In this document: positions 18,233 to 30,627 of the stretch, piece by piece
How positions within the stretch are numbered: the stretch's first letter is position 1
How the letters are laid out: every line of letters starts with the position of its first letter
NCBI RefSeq assembly: GCF_011421425.1
Contig: NZ_WPCW01000001.1
Location: forward strand, 124,001 to 188,000
Origin: Streptococcus catagoni
GTDB lineage: Bacteria > Bacillota > Bacilli > Lactobacillales > Streptococcaceae
Direction: 5' to 3'
DNA length: 64,000 nucleotides
Translations under genes and position numbers: made by a program
Notes under the pieces: generated by a model
Seen by the model: the letters and a program-made list of their open reading frames with translations, nothing else
Told to the model about the DNA's origin: nothing
Database searches by the model: none

Positions 18233-19083
18233 TGAAATTAGCAGTAATCACAGATAATACAACAGATGTTCCTCCAGAACTGGTAGACAATAGTGACCTG
18301 TACATTCTGGATATTCCAATAATCATTGGGGATCAAACTTTTTATGAAGGTAAAAATATTGATCTAGATGAATTCTATCAAAAAATGGCCGCTTCTACGG
18401 AGCTACCAAAAACCAGCCAGCCATCCCTATCTGCTTTGGATGATTTATTAAGTGAACTCCCTGCTAAGGGCTATACCCATGTTATTGGTTTGTTCTTAGC
18501 TGGTGGGATTTCAGGATTCTGGCAAAATATCCAATTTTTAGTGGACGAACATCCTGATTTAAACATTGCTTTTCCAGATAGTAAAATAGCCTCAGTTCCA
18601 GTTGGACTTATGTTAAGAAATGTCTTAGAGTGGAATGCAGCAGGTTATAGCTTTGAAGAAGTGATTGAACGCTTACAGATTCAGATAGATGGAACCTCTG
18701 CCTTTGTTTTAGTAGATGATTTGAACCATCTGGTGAAAGGTGGGCGCCTGTCAAATGGCTCAGCGATTTTAGGAAATCTCCTCAGTATCAAGCCGATACT
18801 ATATTTTAATGACGAGGGTAAGATTGTCGTCTATGAAAAGGTAAGAACGGAGAAAAAAGCCTTAAAACGTTTAGTTGAATTACTCAATGATCAAAATGAT
18901 AAGGCTGATTATGAATTTTCCATTATCCATGCTGATGGTGAGGAAAAAGCCAATTTGTTAAAAGACATGTTGATAGAAAGTGGTTTACCAGATAAGTTCA
19001 CAGAAGCAAAATTTAGTGCTGTGGTTGGTACCCATTTAGGCTCAAATGCTGTAGCTCTTGGATTTACTCCCATAATGAAATAA
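18232..19083 (+). CDS. DegV family fatty-acid-binding protein
   Basis: A 283-residue DegV/FakB-type protein. MKLAVITDNTTDVPPELV opens the fold, followed by KTSQPSLSALDDLL and the lid/strand region VLVDDLNHLVKGGRLSN. Such proteins bind a fatty acid and present it to the kinase FakA for incorporation into phospholipid. Which DegV paralogue this is cannot be told from sequence. Confidence 0.9.
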   Translation: MKLAVITDNTTDVPPELVDNSDLYILDIPIIIGDQTFYEGKNIDLDEFYQKMAASTELPKTSQPSLSALDDLLSELPAKGYTHVIGLFLAGGISGFWQNIQFLVDEHPDLNIAFPDSKIASVPVGLMLRNVLEWNAAGYSFEEVIERLQIQIDGTSAFVLVDDLNHLVKGGRLSNGSAILGNLLSIKPILYFNDEGKIVVYEKVRTEKKALKRLVELLNDQNDKADYEFSIIHADGEEKANLLKDMLIESGLPDKFTEAKFSAVVGTHLGSNAVALGFTPIMK

Positions 19084-19156
19084 AGTTCAAAAAGAAGGAA
19101 TGACTATTCTTGTTGGCAGTGATCAACTTGTCTATGATTTAGAGAAATTTATATGA
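19084..19156 (+). pseudogene. probable 3' stump of dapB
   Basis: After the degV stop one frame reads about 24 codons ending [11 protein letters not shown] at TGA 19154-19156, overlapping the cca ATG. This resembles the end of dihydrodipicolinate reductase (DapB) in streptococci, where dapB commonly sits just before cca. No start, Rossmann fold or catalytic His remains. The stump seems to be kept because it carries the spacing before cca; an 18-codon ORF from ATG 19100 could be translated. The call is by position and C-terminal pattern only. Confidence 0.45.
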
Positions 19157-20364
19157 AATTAATAACACTGCCTTCTGAATTTCAGAAGGCTTTACCAATA
19201 TTAAAAAAAATAAAAGAAGCTGGTTATCAGGCTTATTTTGTGGGTGGTGGTGTTCGAGATATCTTGCTTGAACGCCCCATACATGATGTTGATATTGCGA
19301 CAAGCTCTTATCCAGAAGAAACTAAGACCATATTCCCTCGGACAGTGGATATCGGTATAGAACATGGCACTGTTTTAGTGCTTGAAAATGGTGAAGAGTA
19401 TGAAATTACAACCTTTAGGACAGAAGACATCTATGTTGATTACCGTAGGCCTAGTCAGGTTTCCTTTGTCCGATCTCTGGAAGAGGATTTGAAAAGAAGG
19501 GACTTTACAGTCAATGCTCTAGCTCTTGATGAAGAAGGACAGATTATTGATAAATTCAATGGTCTAGAAGATCTAAAGAATAAAAAGTTGCGTGCTGTTG
19601 GTAGAGCAAAAGAAAGATTTGAAGAAGATGCTTTGCGTATCATGCGAGGCTTTCGCTTTGCAGCTAGCCTCAATTTTGAAATTGAGGAGGCAACATTTGC
19701 TGCCATGTGTTCTCATGCACCGCTCTTGGAAAAAATATCCATTGAACGCTCTTTCATTGAATTTGACAAATTGTTGAGCTCTCCTTTTTGGCGTAATGGT
19801 TTAGAAAAGTTAATTGAAGCCAAGGCTTATAATTATTTGCCTGGTTTACTTAATAAAAAACAAGAATTAAGAGCCTTGATTAGTCAGCTAAAAAGTGATT
19901 TTCAATTTCATAGTAGTGAGCAGGCGTGGGCTAATTTAATTCTTGATCTAAAAATTACTAATGTCAAGCATTTCCTGAAAGTCTGGAAAACATCCAAGGA
20001 TTTCCAGAAAAAAGTTCTTTCTATTGTTGATCTCTATCATATTCGTCTTAAAAGAAGCTATAGTCGCCTAGATATCTATCAGTTTGGAAAAGAAGTGGCA
20101 GACTTGACAGAACTCTTGAGACAAGCAAAAGCTTTAGAAACAGACTTCACTGCTATTGAAAAACTTGATAAAGAACTGGTCATTCATGATAAACATGAAA
20201 TAGTTGTCAATGGTAGTTACTTGATTAAAGAGCTTCACTTGCAACCGGGGCCAAAACTTGGCTTACTCTTGAAAAAAATTGAAGCAGCCATCGTTGAGGG
20301 GAGCCTCTTGAATCAGATGGAAGCGATCAAAGCATTTACTATCAAGGAGTTAGAAAATGAGTGA
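19153..20364 (+). CDS. cca: CCA tRNA nucleotidyltransferase
   Basis: A 403-residue class II CCA-adding enzyme. [20 protein letters not shown] (about 31-51) contains the two catalytic Asp residues, followed by the [10 protein letters not shown] motif and [16 protein letters not shown]. It repairs or adds the tRNA 3' CCA end. Its end overlaps the ABC-F gene by 8 bases, suggesting coupled translation. Confidence 0.95.
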   Translation: MKLITLPSEFQKALPILKKIKEAGYQAYFVGGGVRDILLERPIHDVDIATSSYPEETKTIFPRTVDIGIEHGTVLVLENGEEYEITTFRTEDIYVDYRRPSQVSFVRSLEEDLKRRDFTVNALALDEEGQIIDKFNGLEDLKNKKLRAVGRAKERFEEDALRIMRGFRFAASLNFEIEEATFAAMCSHAPLLEKISIERSFIEFDKLLSSPFWRNGLEKLIEAKAYNYLPGLLNKKQELRALISQLKSDFQFHSSEQAWANLILDLKITNVKHFLKVWKTSKDFQKKVLSIVDLYHIRLKRSYSRLDIYQFGKEVADLTELLRQAKALETDFTAIEKLDKELVIHDKHEIVVNGSYLIKELHLQPGPKLGLLLKKIEAAIVEGSLLNQMEAIKAFTIKELENE

Positions 20365-22237
20365 TTTTTTAGTTGAAAAACTAAGTAAAACCGTTGGTGA
20401 TAAAACGGTTTTTGAGGCCATTTCTTTTATCATTCACAGCTATGATCGGATTGGAATAATTGGAGTAAACGGAACAGGAAAAACAACCCTCTTAGATGTC
20501 ATCTACGGAAAATTAGGTTTCGATGGAGACAAGTCGCCTTTTTCAATGTCTAAGGATTATAAAATATCTTATTTGACACAGGATCCAGATTTTGATGACC
20601 AAAAAACTGTACTGGATACTGTTTTGTCTTCAGATCTAGCAGAAATGCGTCTTATCAGAGAATACCAATTACTCTTGTCACATTATTCAGATGCTGACCA
20701 GGAGCGTCTAGAAAAAATAATGTCTGAGATGGATCGTTTAGATGCCTGGGCAATTGAAAGTGAAGTAAAAACAGTTCTATCAAAACTGGGCATCAGTCAG
20801 CTAGAGCAAAAAGTTAGTAGCTTGTCTGGTGGTATGAGAAGACGGGTTCAATTAGCACAAGTTTTACTGAGAGATTCTGATCTCCTACTTTTAGATGAGC
20901 CAACCAACCATCTTGATATTGAAACGATTGCTTGGCTATCTCATTATTTGCAGACTTCTAAAAAAACAGTTCTTTTCATCACCCATGATCGTTATTTTCT
21001 GGATAAGATTGCCACTCGGATCTTTGAATTAGATCAGTCTAGTCTAAAAGAATACCAGGGGAACTATCAGGATTATGTCCGACTAAAGGCAGAACAAGAT
21101 GAACGTGATGCAGCCAACCTGCATAAGAAAAAGCAATTGTACAAGCAAGAATTGGCTTGGATGAGGACTCAGCCGCAGGCTCGTGCAACAAAGCAACAAG
21201 CTAGGATTAATCGTTTTCATGATTTGAAAAGTCAAGTCCAGACTGAAACTAACAAAGAAGAGCTGGATATTAACTTTGAAACCAGCCGCATTGGAAAAAA
21301 GGTCATCCATTTTGAAGAGCTTTCCTTTTCTTACCAAGAAGACAAGCCTCTGATTAGCAATTTTAACCTCATTATCCAAAATAAGGATCGCATAGGCATA
21401 ATAGGTGATAATGGTGTTGGAAAATCCACACTTTTGCAGCTGATTAATGGTGAATTAGCAGCTAGTTCTGGAAAAGTGATTATTGGCGAAACCATCAGAG
21501 TAGGCTATTTTTCACAACAAATTAAGGATATGGATCCTAATAAAAGGGTTATTAGCTATTTGCAAGAAGTTGCAGATGAAGTAGATACAAAAGTTGGGAC
21601 CACCAGTGTCAGTGAGCTTTTAGAACAATTCTTATTTCCAAGATCTAGCCATGGTACCCTCATTTCAAAGTTATCTGGTGGTGAGAAAAAAAGACTTTAC
21701 CTTTTGAAAATTTTAATTGAAAAGCCAAATGTCCTCTTACTAGACGAACCTACTAACGATCTTGATATAGCAACCTTAACTGTTTTAGAAAATTTCTTGA
21801 CTCATTTTGCAGGACCGGTCATTACAGTTAGCCATGATCGTTATTTTTTGGATAAGGTAGCAAGTAAGATCATATCCTTTGAAGAGGGGCAACTCACTGT
21901 TTTTCATGGTAATTATAGTGATTACATTGACGAAGTTGATTTTAAGAAGAGCCTGAGTTCTAAAAAAACAGAGAGTGAACCTAATAACCTTTCTAAAGCG
22001 TCCAAGGAAAATAGAGACAAAAAGAAAATGTCTTACCTTGAAAAACAAGAGTGGGCTAACATTGAAGGTGATATAAGTGCCATTGAAGAAGAGATTCAAA
22101 AGATCGAATTGCAGATGCAAGATGTGGCTAGTGATTATGATCAGCTAGCTGATTTGCAAGCTAGTTTAGATCAGGCAAACTTAGAACTACTTGAAAAGTA
22201 TGAAAGGTATGACTATCTCAGTGACCTTGCTCAATAA
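20357..22237 (+). CDS. ABC-F family ATPase with C-terminal coiled coil (YfmR/Uup-type)
   Basis: A 626-residue twin-ATPase without membrane segments. Domain 1 has [23 protein letters not shown] and [11 protein letters not shown]; domain 2 has [22 protein letters not shown] and [12 protein letters not shown] linker (about 240-310, arginine-rich) lies between them, and a coiled coil occupies about 560-626. This matches Uup/YfmR, ribosome-associated factors that relieve translational stalls. It is not obviously an antibiotic-resistance type, but that cannot be excluded. Confidence 0.93.
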   Translation: MSDFLVEKLSKTVGDKTVFEAISFIIHSYDRIGIIGVNGTGKTTLLDVIYGKLGFDGDKSPFSMSKDYKISYLTQDPDFDDQKTVLDTVLSSDLAEMRLIREYQLLLSHYSDADQERLEKIMSEMDRLDAWAIESEVKTVLSKLGISQLEQKVSSLSGGMRRRVQLAQVLLRDSDLLLLDEPTNHLDIETIAWLSHYLQTSKKTVLFITHDRYFLDKIATRIFELDQSSLKEYQGNYQDYVRLKAEQDERDAANLHKKKQLYKQELAWMRTQPQARATKQQARINRFHDLKSQVQTETNKEELDINFETSRIGKKVIHFEELSFSYQEDKPLISNFNLIIQNKDRIGIIGDNGVGKSTLLQLINGELAASSGKVIIGETIRVGYFSQQIKDMDPNKRVISYLQEVADEVDTKVGTTSVSELLEQFLFPRSSHGTLISKLSGGEKKRLYLLKILIEKPNVLLLDEPTNDLDIATLTVLENFLTHFAGPVITVSHDRYFLDKVASKIISFEEGQLTVFHGNYSDYIDEVDFKKSLSSKKTESEPNNLSKASKENRDKKKMSYLEKQEWANIEGDISAIEEEIQKIELQMQDVASDYDQLADLQASLDQANLELLEKYERYDYLSDLAQ

Positions 22238-22418
22238 GTGGATCATACACCTTTTAATCTTAAAAAAGCTGTCAGCTCAGCTATTGATTAAAGCCTTAAT
22301 CAATGATAAAATGTCATAAACTTTGTCATAAAGTTCACATGATATGATAGACTAGATATAAAACAAAGAGGTGCCTAGGCACTTCTTTTACTATCAAAAG
22401 ATCAAAAGGAGATGAGAT
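22238..22418 (+). promoter_or_regulatory. regulatory gap before the PatAB-like exporter genes
   Basis: Three structures are visible: ATTGATTAA-AGCC-TTAATCAAT (22283-22304); a direct repeat TGTCATAAA at 22312-22320 and 22324-22332 with 12-base period, overlapping a possible -35 TTGTCA (22323-22328); and a hairpin AAGAGGTGCC / GGCACTTCTT around 22366-22387 followed by TTTA, just before AAGGAGATG. The last resembles a weak attenuator. A strong -10 is not obvious (TATGAT at 22343 is spaced only 14). Confidence 0.45.
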
Positions 22419-24160
22419 ATGGGATTAATATGGTCTTATTTAAGGACGAAGAAGTGGTGGTTATTTCTTGATATCTTGGGTGCTCTGTTTTTTGTATTTG
22501 TCAACTTAGGTCTTCCGACCATGCTGGCCAGAATGATAGATCAAGGAGTTGCTCAAAAAGACCTTGCTGCCTTATATTTTTGGACAATCATGATGTTTCT
22601 TCTTGTCATTTTAGGGGTGATTGGGCGTCTTATTTTATCTTACGCTTCCAGTAAGCTCACAACTACCATGATTAAAGAGCTAAGAAATGATATGTACAGT
22701 TGCTTACAAGATTATTCCCATACAGAATATGAAAAAATTGGGGTTTCTTCTTTAGTGACCAGAATGACTAATGATGCCTTTGTCTTAATGCAGTTTGCAG
22801 AAATGGCCTTGAGGCTAGGAGTGATTACACCCTTGATGATGGTTTTTTCTGTCATTATGATCCTCATTACCAGTCCATCCCTAGCTTGGATTGTAGCTGT
22901 CTCCATACCATTTTTGACCTCTGTAGTGGTCTATGTTGCTATCAAAACAAAACCACTTTCTGAAAAGCAACAAAAGAATTTAGATAAGATTAACCAATTA
23001 GTTAGGGAAAATCTTACTGGTCTACGGGTTATCAGGGCCTTTGCTAGGGAAGATTTTCAGGAAAAACGATTTAATGAGAAAAACGATGACTATGCTCAAA
23101 CTTCTAAGCGCCTATTCACCTTAACCGGACTGACAGAACCCTTATTTGCCCAAATTATTATAGCAATGATTGTGGCCATTGTCTGGTTTGCCTTGGATCC
23201 CTTACAAAAGGGACAATTTAAGATAGGGGATCTGGTAGCCTTTATTGAGTACAGCTTTCATGCCCTCTTTTCCTTTTTATTATTTGCCAATATCTTTACC
23301 ATGTATCCAAGGATGACTGTTTCTAGCAAGCGGATTAGTGAAGTTTTAGATATGCCCCTGTCTATTTCTAAAAATGAAGATGGTATCAAAGAAAGTCAGA
23401 CTAAGGGTTATCTTGAGTTTGATAATGTTAGCTTTGCCTATCCTGGTGAAACCGAAAATCCAGTATTAAATAATATTTCTTTTAAAACGAAACCTGGTGA
23501 AACAATTGCTTTTATAGGATCAACAGGGTCAGGTAAGTCCTCACTAGTTAATCTTATTCCACGTTTTTTTGATGTGACCTTTGGCAAGATCCTAGTGGAT
23601 GGAATTGATGTCAGAGACTACCAATTGAAGGCCTTACGAGCAAAGATTGGCTTTATCCCACAAAGGGCTCTCTTATTTACAGGAACCATTGAAGAAAATT
23701 TAAAATACGGAAAAGAAGATGCTAGTTTTCCTGAGCTGGATCAAGCAACTGAAGTATCTCAGGCCAGAGAATTTATTGAAAGTCGAATGGAAGGCTATCA
23801 GACGCATCTTGCTGAAGGCGGCAGCAATTTATCAGGGGGACAAAAACAACGGCTCTCTATTGCGCGTGCTCTTGTCAAAAAACCAGATATTTATATCTTT
23901 GATGATTCTTTTTCTGCACTTGATTATAAAACTGATGCTATTTTGAGAAAAGGCTTAAAAAAGGTTACCAAAGATGCTACTGTCTTAATTGTTGCTCAGC
24001 GCGTGGGCACCATTATGGATGCTGACCAAATTATTGTCCTTGATGAGGGGGAAATTGTTGGTCGGGGGACCCATGAAGAACTACTTAAAACAAATGAGAT
24101 TTATGCTGAAATTGCCAACTCACAATTAAATAGTAAAAGCACTGAAAAGGAGGATGACTA

Positions 24161-24161
<1 letters not shown>
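22419..24161 (+). CDS. heterodimeric ABC exporter, degenerate-NBD subunit (PatA/MdlA-like)
   Basis: A 580-residue type IV ABC exporter half with six membrane helices and one ATPase domain. Walker A is GSTGSGKSS and the signature LSGGQKQR is intact, but Walker B ends IFDDSFSALD (Asp instead of the catalytic Glu) and the H-loop reads VAQRV (Gln instead of His). Such a degenerate site is normal for one half of heterodimers like PatAB, LmrCD and BmrCD. It overlaps the partner gene by one base. It probably exports drugs or lipophilic compounds; the substrate is inferred from family. Confidence 0.9.
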
Positions 24162-27443
<3,282 letters not shown>

Positions 27444-27499
27444 ATCAGAACCTAACAGCTGATGAGCTCTTTTTTATCAGTATTGTAAAAAATAATGAA

Positions 27500-27530
27500 G
27501 AATCCAAATGTCTATCTGGGTTCCTTTTTT
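27500..27530 (+). terminator. intrinsic terminator after gdhA
   Basis: GAATCC (27500-27505) pairs with GGGTTC (27518-27523, one G-U) followed by C and six T residues. TGTTATAAT then appears at 27530-27538 as a likely extended -10 for the deformylase gene. Confidence 0.55.
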
Positions 27531-27575
27531 GTTATAATAATAAAATGATAATGTATGAGAAGAGAGGCAAGAAAT

Positions 27576-27986
27576 ATGATTCGAAAAATAATGAAAGATC
27601 CCTTATTTTTACAGGAAAAATCATCTGAAGCTAGTAAGGATGATCTATGGATAGGAAAGGATTTACAAGATACTCTAGAAGAGCATCGGGAACAATGTCT
27701 TGGGATGGCTGCCAACATGATTGGTTATAAAAAACGTGTCATCATTGTTAGTCTTGGCTTTGTTGATTTAGTCATGTTTAATCCACAAATAATGGAAAAA
27801 AGTAGGGAATTTGAAAGTGAAGAATCTTGCCTATCTTTAGTTGGGGCCAAAAGAGCAAAACGTTATAAAGAAATCAGGGTAGAATATCTTGATCTCAATT
27901 GGCGTAAAAAATCTCTAAGGTTAAAAGATTTACCTGCTCAAATTTGTCAGCACGAACTGGATCATCTGGAAGGTATTCTAATATAA
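27576..27986 (+). CDS. peptide deformylase, short paralogue
   Basis: A 136-residue member of the peptide deformylase family. The three motifs are present in variant form: LGMAANMIG (motif 1, usually GLAAPQIG), EESCLS (motif 2, Cys metal ligand) and QHELDHLEGI (motif 3, HExxH). It is shorter than the main streptococcal Def (about 200 residues) and lacks the Pro-Gln of motif 1, so it is probably the secondary deformylase-like protein. ATG 27576 (MIRKIMKDPL) fits family starts. Confidence 0.82.
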   Translation: MIRKIMKDPLFLQEKSSEASKDDLWIGKDLQDTLEEHREQCLGMAANMIGYKKRVIIVSLGFVDLVMFNPQIMEKSREFESEESCLSLVGAKRAKRYKEIRVEYLDLNWRKKSLRLKDLPAQICQHELDHLEGILI

Positions 27987-28011
27987 AAGGCCTCACACTG
28001 TTGCCTTGTCA

Positions 28012-28045
28012 TTTTCTTAAGTAAACTTGGGGTCTGCTTAAGAAA
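28012..28045 (+). terminator. hairpin between convergent genes
   Basis: TTTTCTTAAG (28012-28021) pairs with CTTAAGAAA (28037-28045). It lies inside a larger imperfect pairing between the CCTCAC stretch near 27991 and GTGATGAGG near 28058, followed by a T-rich tail. It probably terminates transcription from both sides. Confidence 0.5.
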
Positions 28046-28073
28046 GACATGCTTTAGTGATGAGGCTTATTTT

Positions 28074-30116
28074 TTAATTCTGGTCTTTTTTCTTTACTAG
28101 TTTAGCAAAGGATAGGCTTACCATACCAAATAAAGAAAGTAAAATTGAACTATTGTGATTACTTCCTGCATGTGGTAATTCTTGGTTTTTAACAGCAATT
28201 TTACCAGAAGCATGAGCTTGCAGACTAGTACTTGCTAGCCTAGCACTTTCTTTTATCTGTTGATCAGATTTTTGACTAGGTGAGAATAAGTCAGAAACAA
28301 GTTCAGTGGCAATGATCTTTCCATTACGGTCACGATAAACACGATTGACAAGTTCATGTGTTCCTTTTTCATCACTTGTTTTTGAAGTTTCCATTTTAAC
28401 AGTGACATAGGTTTTAACACCGTTAATGCCAGCAGTAACAGGTTTTCCAGCTGCTTCTAAGTCTTTGATGTATTCAATAAAGACCTCAGTATCTGGGTTG
28501 ATGGCACCAAGTAATTTAGCATTTTTAAAGACTGAGAAACCATCTCCACCACCGTAGAGGAAGTCGTTGACCACAAGACTATAGTTGGCAGCTAAATCAA
28601 TTTCCTCGCCGTTGTCTTTGTAGACTTTAACCACTTTGAATGGCACAGCAGGCTCATTTGAACCATTGTCAGTGTAAGTGTATTTCAAACCAGACATTTG
28701 AAGGAAGTACTTTTGACCATCGCCATATTGTTGGTTCAAGACATCATAGATTTGTTGACCGGTCATTTGGATAATTTGAAGAATATTACCAAAAGGTTGA
28801 ACGGCCTGAGCAGCTCCCCAAGTAATGTCTTTGTTATCTTTGACAAGTAAATCAGCACGGATACCACCGTTATTGGTCATGGCAAAATCAATATTAGGGA
28901 ATGTCTTTTTAGCAATTGCTAGCTGAGCGCTAGTGACCAGATTACCTACTGGTGATTCTTTGTCTTCGTTTTCTGTTTTAGTAATGGTTGAAGCTGTTGC
29001 AGCAGTTCCGATTTTCTTTTCAGTGACGGTTTTGACAATTTCGTTGGCCTGATCCACGATGGCTTGAATATCGGCACTTCCGGTTTTGCGTCCTGGAGCT
29101 ACCGCAATCACTTCAGCCTCAGGTACTGCTACGAAATCTTGTGTATCAGTGTCTAGTTTACCACGGACATCTGCGTAAGCTTTACCTTGTGATACGGCTT
29201 GAACCACGCGGGTTTTGCCGATAACACCATTGGTATATTTGTGATTGTGTCCAGCAAAGACCACATCAACACTGTGCTCTGGGTAAAGCTTGCTCACTTT
29301 TTCCATAACAGTTGCTATTTCATCATTAACGACACCGTCTTTGGTGCTTGTTGCAGGGATATGGGCTAAAACAACGATAGCATTAACATTTTTTTCATGC
29401 AATTCTTTGGCATATTTAGCAATCGTTTCTGCAGCGTCAAGGAATTCATATTGTTCATAATTTTGTTTTAAGACAAGGTTTGGAATTTCAGTTGTAACAA
29501 TTCCAATAAAACCAACTTTGACAGACTTATTATTGACTGGAATTTCTTTGATAGCATAAGGTTCCCAGTTGTATGGAATTTTTTTACTTTCTTTATCAAT
29601 GACGTTACCAATAACAATGGTTTGTTCAGAAGCTTGATGATTGTAATTTTTAGTAATATCATTGATTTTTGAATCAGCAGCAGGTGCTTGACCGGTCATG
29701 ATACGGTTAAATTCAGCTAAACCTTCATCAAACTCATGATTACCTAAGGTACCATATTCAAATCCCATTTTATTAAAGACTTGAACAGTTGGCTCATCTT
29801 GTAACAATCCTGAGTTAGCAGGGCTGGCCCCAACCATGTCCCCAGCCTGAACACGGATGCTTGTACCATCTGAATTTGCTTGCTTGAAATCAGCTTGAGC
29901 ATCATCTAGATAGGCATCTAATTGAGCAGCAGTACCAGCATCAGCCACTTTACCATCAGGCATATAAGCTGATCCTTTTGCATCTAAAGCGCCATGGAAA
30001 TCATTAACGCCTAAAAGTTGAACATCGACTTGCTCAGCCTGAACTGATGTCACCAAGAGAGAAACACCAGCCATAACACTTAAAATACTGCTTTTTAGAA
30101 CAATATGCTTTTTCAT
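28074..30116 (-). CDS. cell-wall 5'-nucleotidase with LPHAG sorting signal
   Basis: A 680-residue secreted nucleotidase with signal peptide (about 1-27). The metallophosphatase domain has LGVNDFHG, GNHEFDEG and AGHNHKY; the C-terminal substrate domain (about 365-545) has NNGGIRADL and YGGGDGFSVF. It should dephosphorylate extracellular AMP/ADP and similar nucleotides to adenosine, as streptococcal S5nA/NudP enzymes do, thereby dampening host immunity. The end carries LPHAG (about 647-651), a hydrophobic stretch and KKKDQN: a sorting signal with Ala in place of Thr. AGGAG precedes the ATG. Confidence 0.93.
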   Translation of the reverse strand: MKKHIVLKSSILSVMAGVSLLVTSVQAEQVDVQLLGVNDFHGALDAKGSAYMPDGKVADAGTAAQLDAYLDDAQADFKQANSDGTSIRVQAGDMVGASPANSGLLQDEPTVQVFNKMGFEYGTLGNHEFDEGLAEFNRIMTGQAPAADSKINDITKNYNHQASEQTIVIGNVIDKESKKIPYNWEPYAIKEIPVNNKSVKVGFIGIVTTEIPNLVLKQNYEQYEFLDAAETIAKYAKELHEKNVNAIVVLAHIPATSTKDGVVNDEIATVMEKVSKLYPEHSVDVVFAGHNHKYTNGVIGKTRVVQAVSQGKAYADVRGKLDTDTQDFVAVPEAEVIAVAPGRKTGSADIQAIVDQANEIVKTVTEKKIGTAATASTITKTENEDKESPVGNLVTSAQLAIAKKTFPNIDFAMTNNGGIRADLLVKDNKDITWGAAQAVQPFGNILQIIQMTGQQIYDVLNQQYGDGQKYFLQMSGLKYTYTDNGSNEPAVPFKVVKVYKDNGEEIDLAANYSLVVNDFLYGGGDGFSVFKNAKLLGAINPDTEVFIEYIKDLEAAGKPVTAGINGVKTYVTVKMETSKTSDEKGTHELVNRVYRDRNGKIIATELVSDLFSPSQKSDQQIKESARLASTSLQAHASGKIAVKNQELPHAGSNHNSSILLSLFGMVSLSFAKLVKKKDQN

Positions 30117-30153
30117 AAATACTCCTAATGTATTAGATAATCTTATGTTTCAT

Positions 30154-30182
30154 ATTTTACAATGTTTTTACAGTAATTACAA
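30154..30182 (-). promoter_or_regulatory. promoter of the 5'-nucleotidase gene
   Basis: On the minus strand TTGTAA (30182-30177), 17 bases, then TAAAAT (30159-30154), about 38 bases before the ATG. The following AT-rich stretch up to about 30370 has no gene and separates two divergent promoters. Confidence 0.65.
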
Positions 30183-30374
30183 TATCAAAAAGAGTAAAAT
30201 GCGAAAAACAAATGAATTTATTTTTAAAAACACCTATTATTATCATAAAAAACGAACGAATTAATTTAATAAAAAACAATAGTTCGCAAAATAGCAGTTA
30301 TAAAAATTAAACTTCATCTTAAAAAAGAATAGTCTTTAGGAGCCAAATAAGAGAAAAAAGTTTTAAAAAAAGCC

Positions 30375-30403
30375 TTTACAAAGGGATTTAACTATGTTAG
30401 AAT
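30375..30403 (+). promoter_or_regulatory. promoter of the leader ORF / ABC exporter operon
   Basis: TTTACA (30375-30380), 17 bases, TAGAAT (30398-30403) preceded by TGT, i.e. both a -35 and an extended -10. Transcription would begin near 30410, just before the leader Shine-Dalgarno sequence. Confidence 0.8.
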
Positions 30404-30435
30404 TTGTTTTAACTTAATGAAAGGAGAATTTAATA

Positions 30436-30501
30436 ATGTTACTTACAGTTTCGAATGCAAATACCTATTCTATTTTTCTCCTTTCCAACCAAGATAATTA
30501 G
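30436..30501 (+). CDS. 21-residue leader peptide of the ABC exporter operon
   Basis: A short ORF starting MLLTVSNANTY and ending LLSNQDN at TAG 30499. Its ribosome-binding site GAAAGGAGAA (30419-30428) is one of the strongest in the window, and a promoter lies directly upstream and a terminator directly downstream. Nothing resembles a signal peptide or toxin. The position argues that its translation, rather than its product, matters (ribosome-controlled attenuation of the transporter genes at 30628 onward). The reading frame is certain; function is inferred from structure of the leader. Confidence 0.7.
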   Translation: MLLTVSNANTYSIFLLSNQDN

Positions 30502-30532
30502 TTATTTTTGTGACTAAATAACTCAATATATG

Positions 30533-30573
30533 AGAGCCCGTGGTAGGAAGGAGACTTTTATCACGGGCTTTTT
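30533..30573 (+). terminator. leader terminator upstream of ABC exporter
   Basis: A 13-bp stem with the GC-rich core AGCCCGTG/CACGGGCT, a 13-base loop containing GGAAGGAGA, and a T5 tail at 30569-30573. It lies between the leader ORF and the exporter genes, so read-through must be controlled. Confidence 0.88.
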
Positions 30574-30627
30574 GTGTACAAAAATGTATTTTTTGACCTA
30601 TAGTTGTTTTTAAAAAAGGAGGATAAG

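Larger units (their letters stand above)
30419..30573 (+). promoter_or_regulatory. transcription attenuator with alternative RNA structures
   Basis: Three mutually exclusive pairings are visible. (1) The leader SD GAAAGGAGAA (30419-30428) is the exact complement of TTCTCCTTTC (30476-30485) inside the leader ORF. (2) The same segment, 30477-30490, can pair with 30541-30554 (TGGTAGGAAGGAGA) over about 13 base pairs with one bulge and one mismatch. (3) 30533-30545 pairs with 30559-30571 (core AGCCCGTG/CACGGGCT) followed by five T residues, a strong terminator that structure 2 would break. The layout equals a classical leader-peptide attenuator. Confidence 0.72.
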
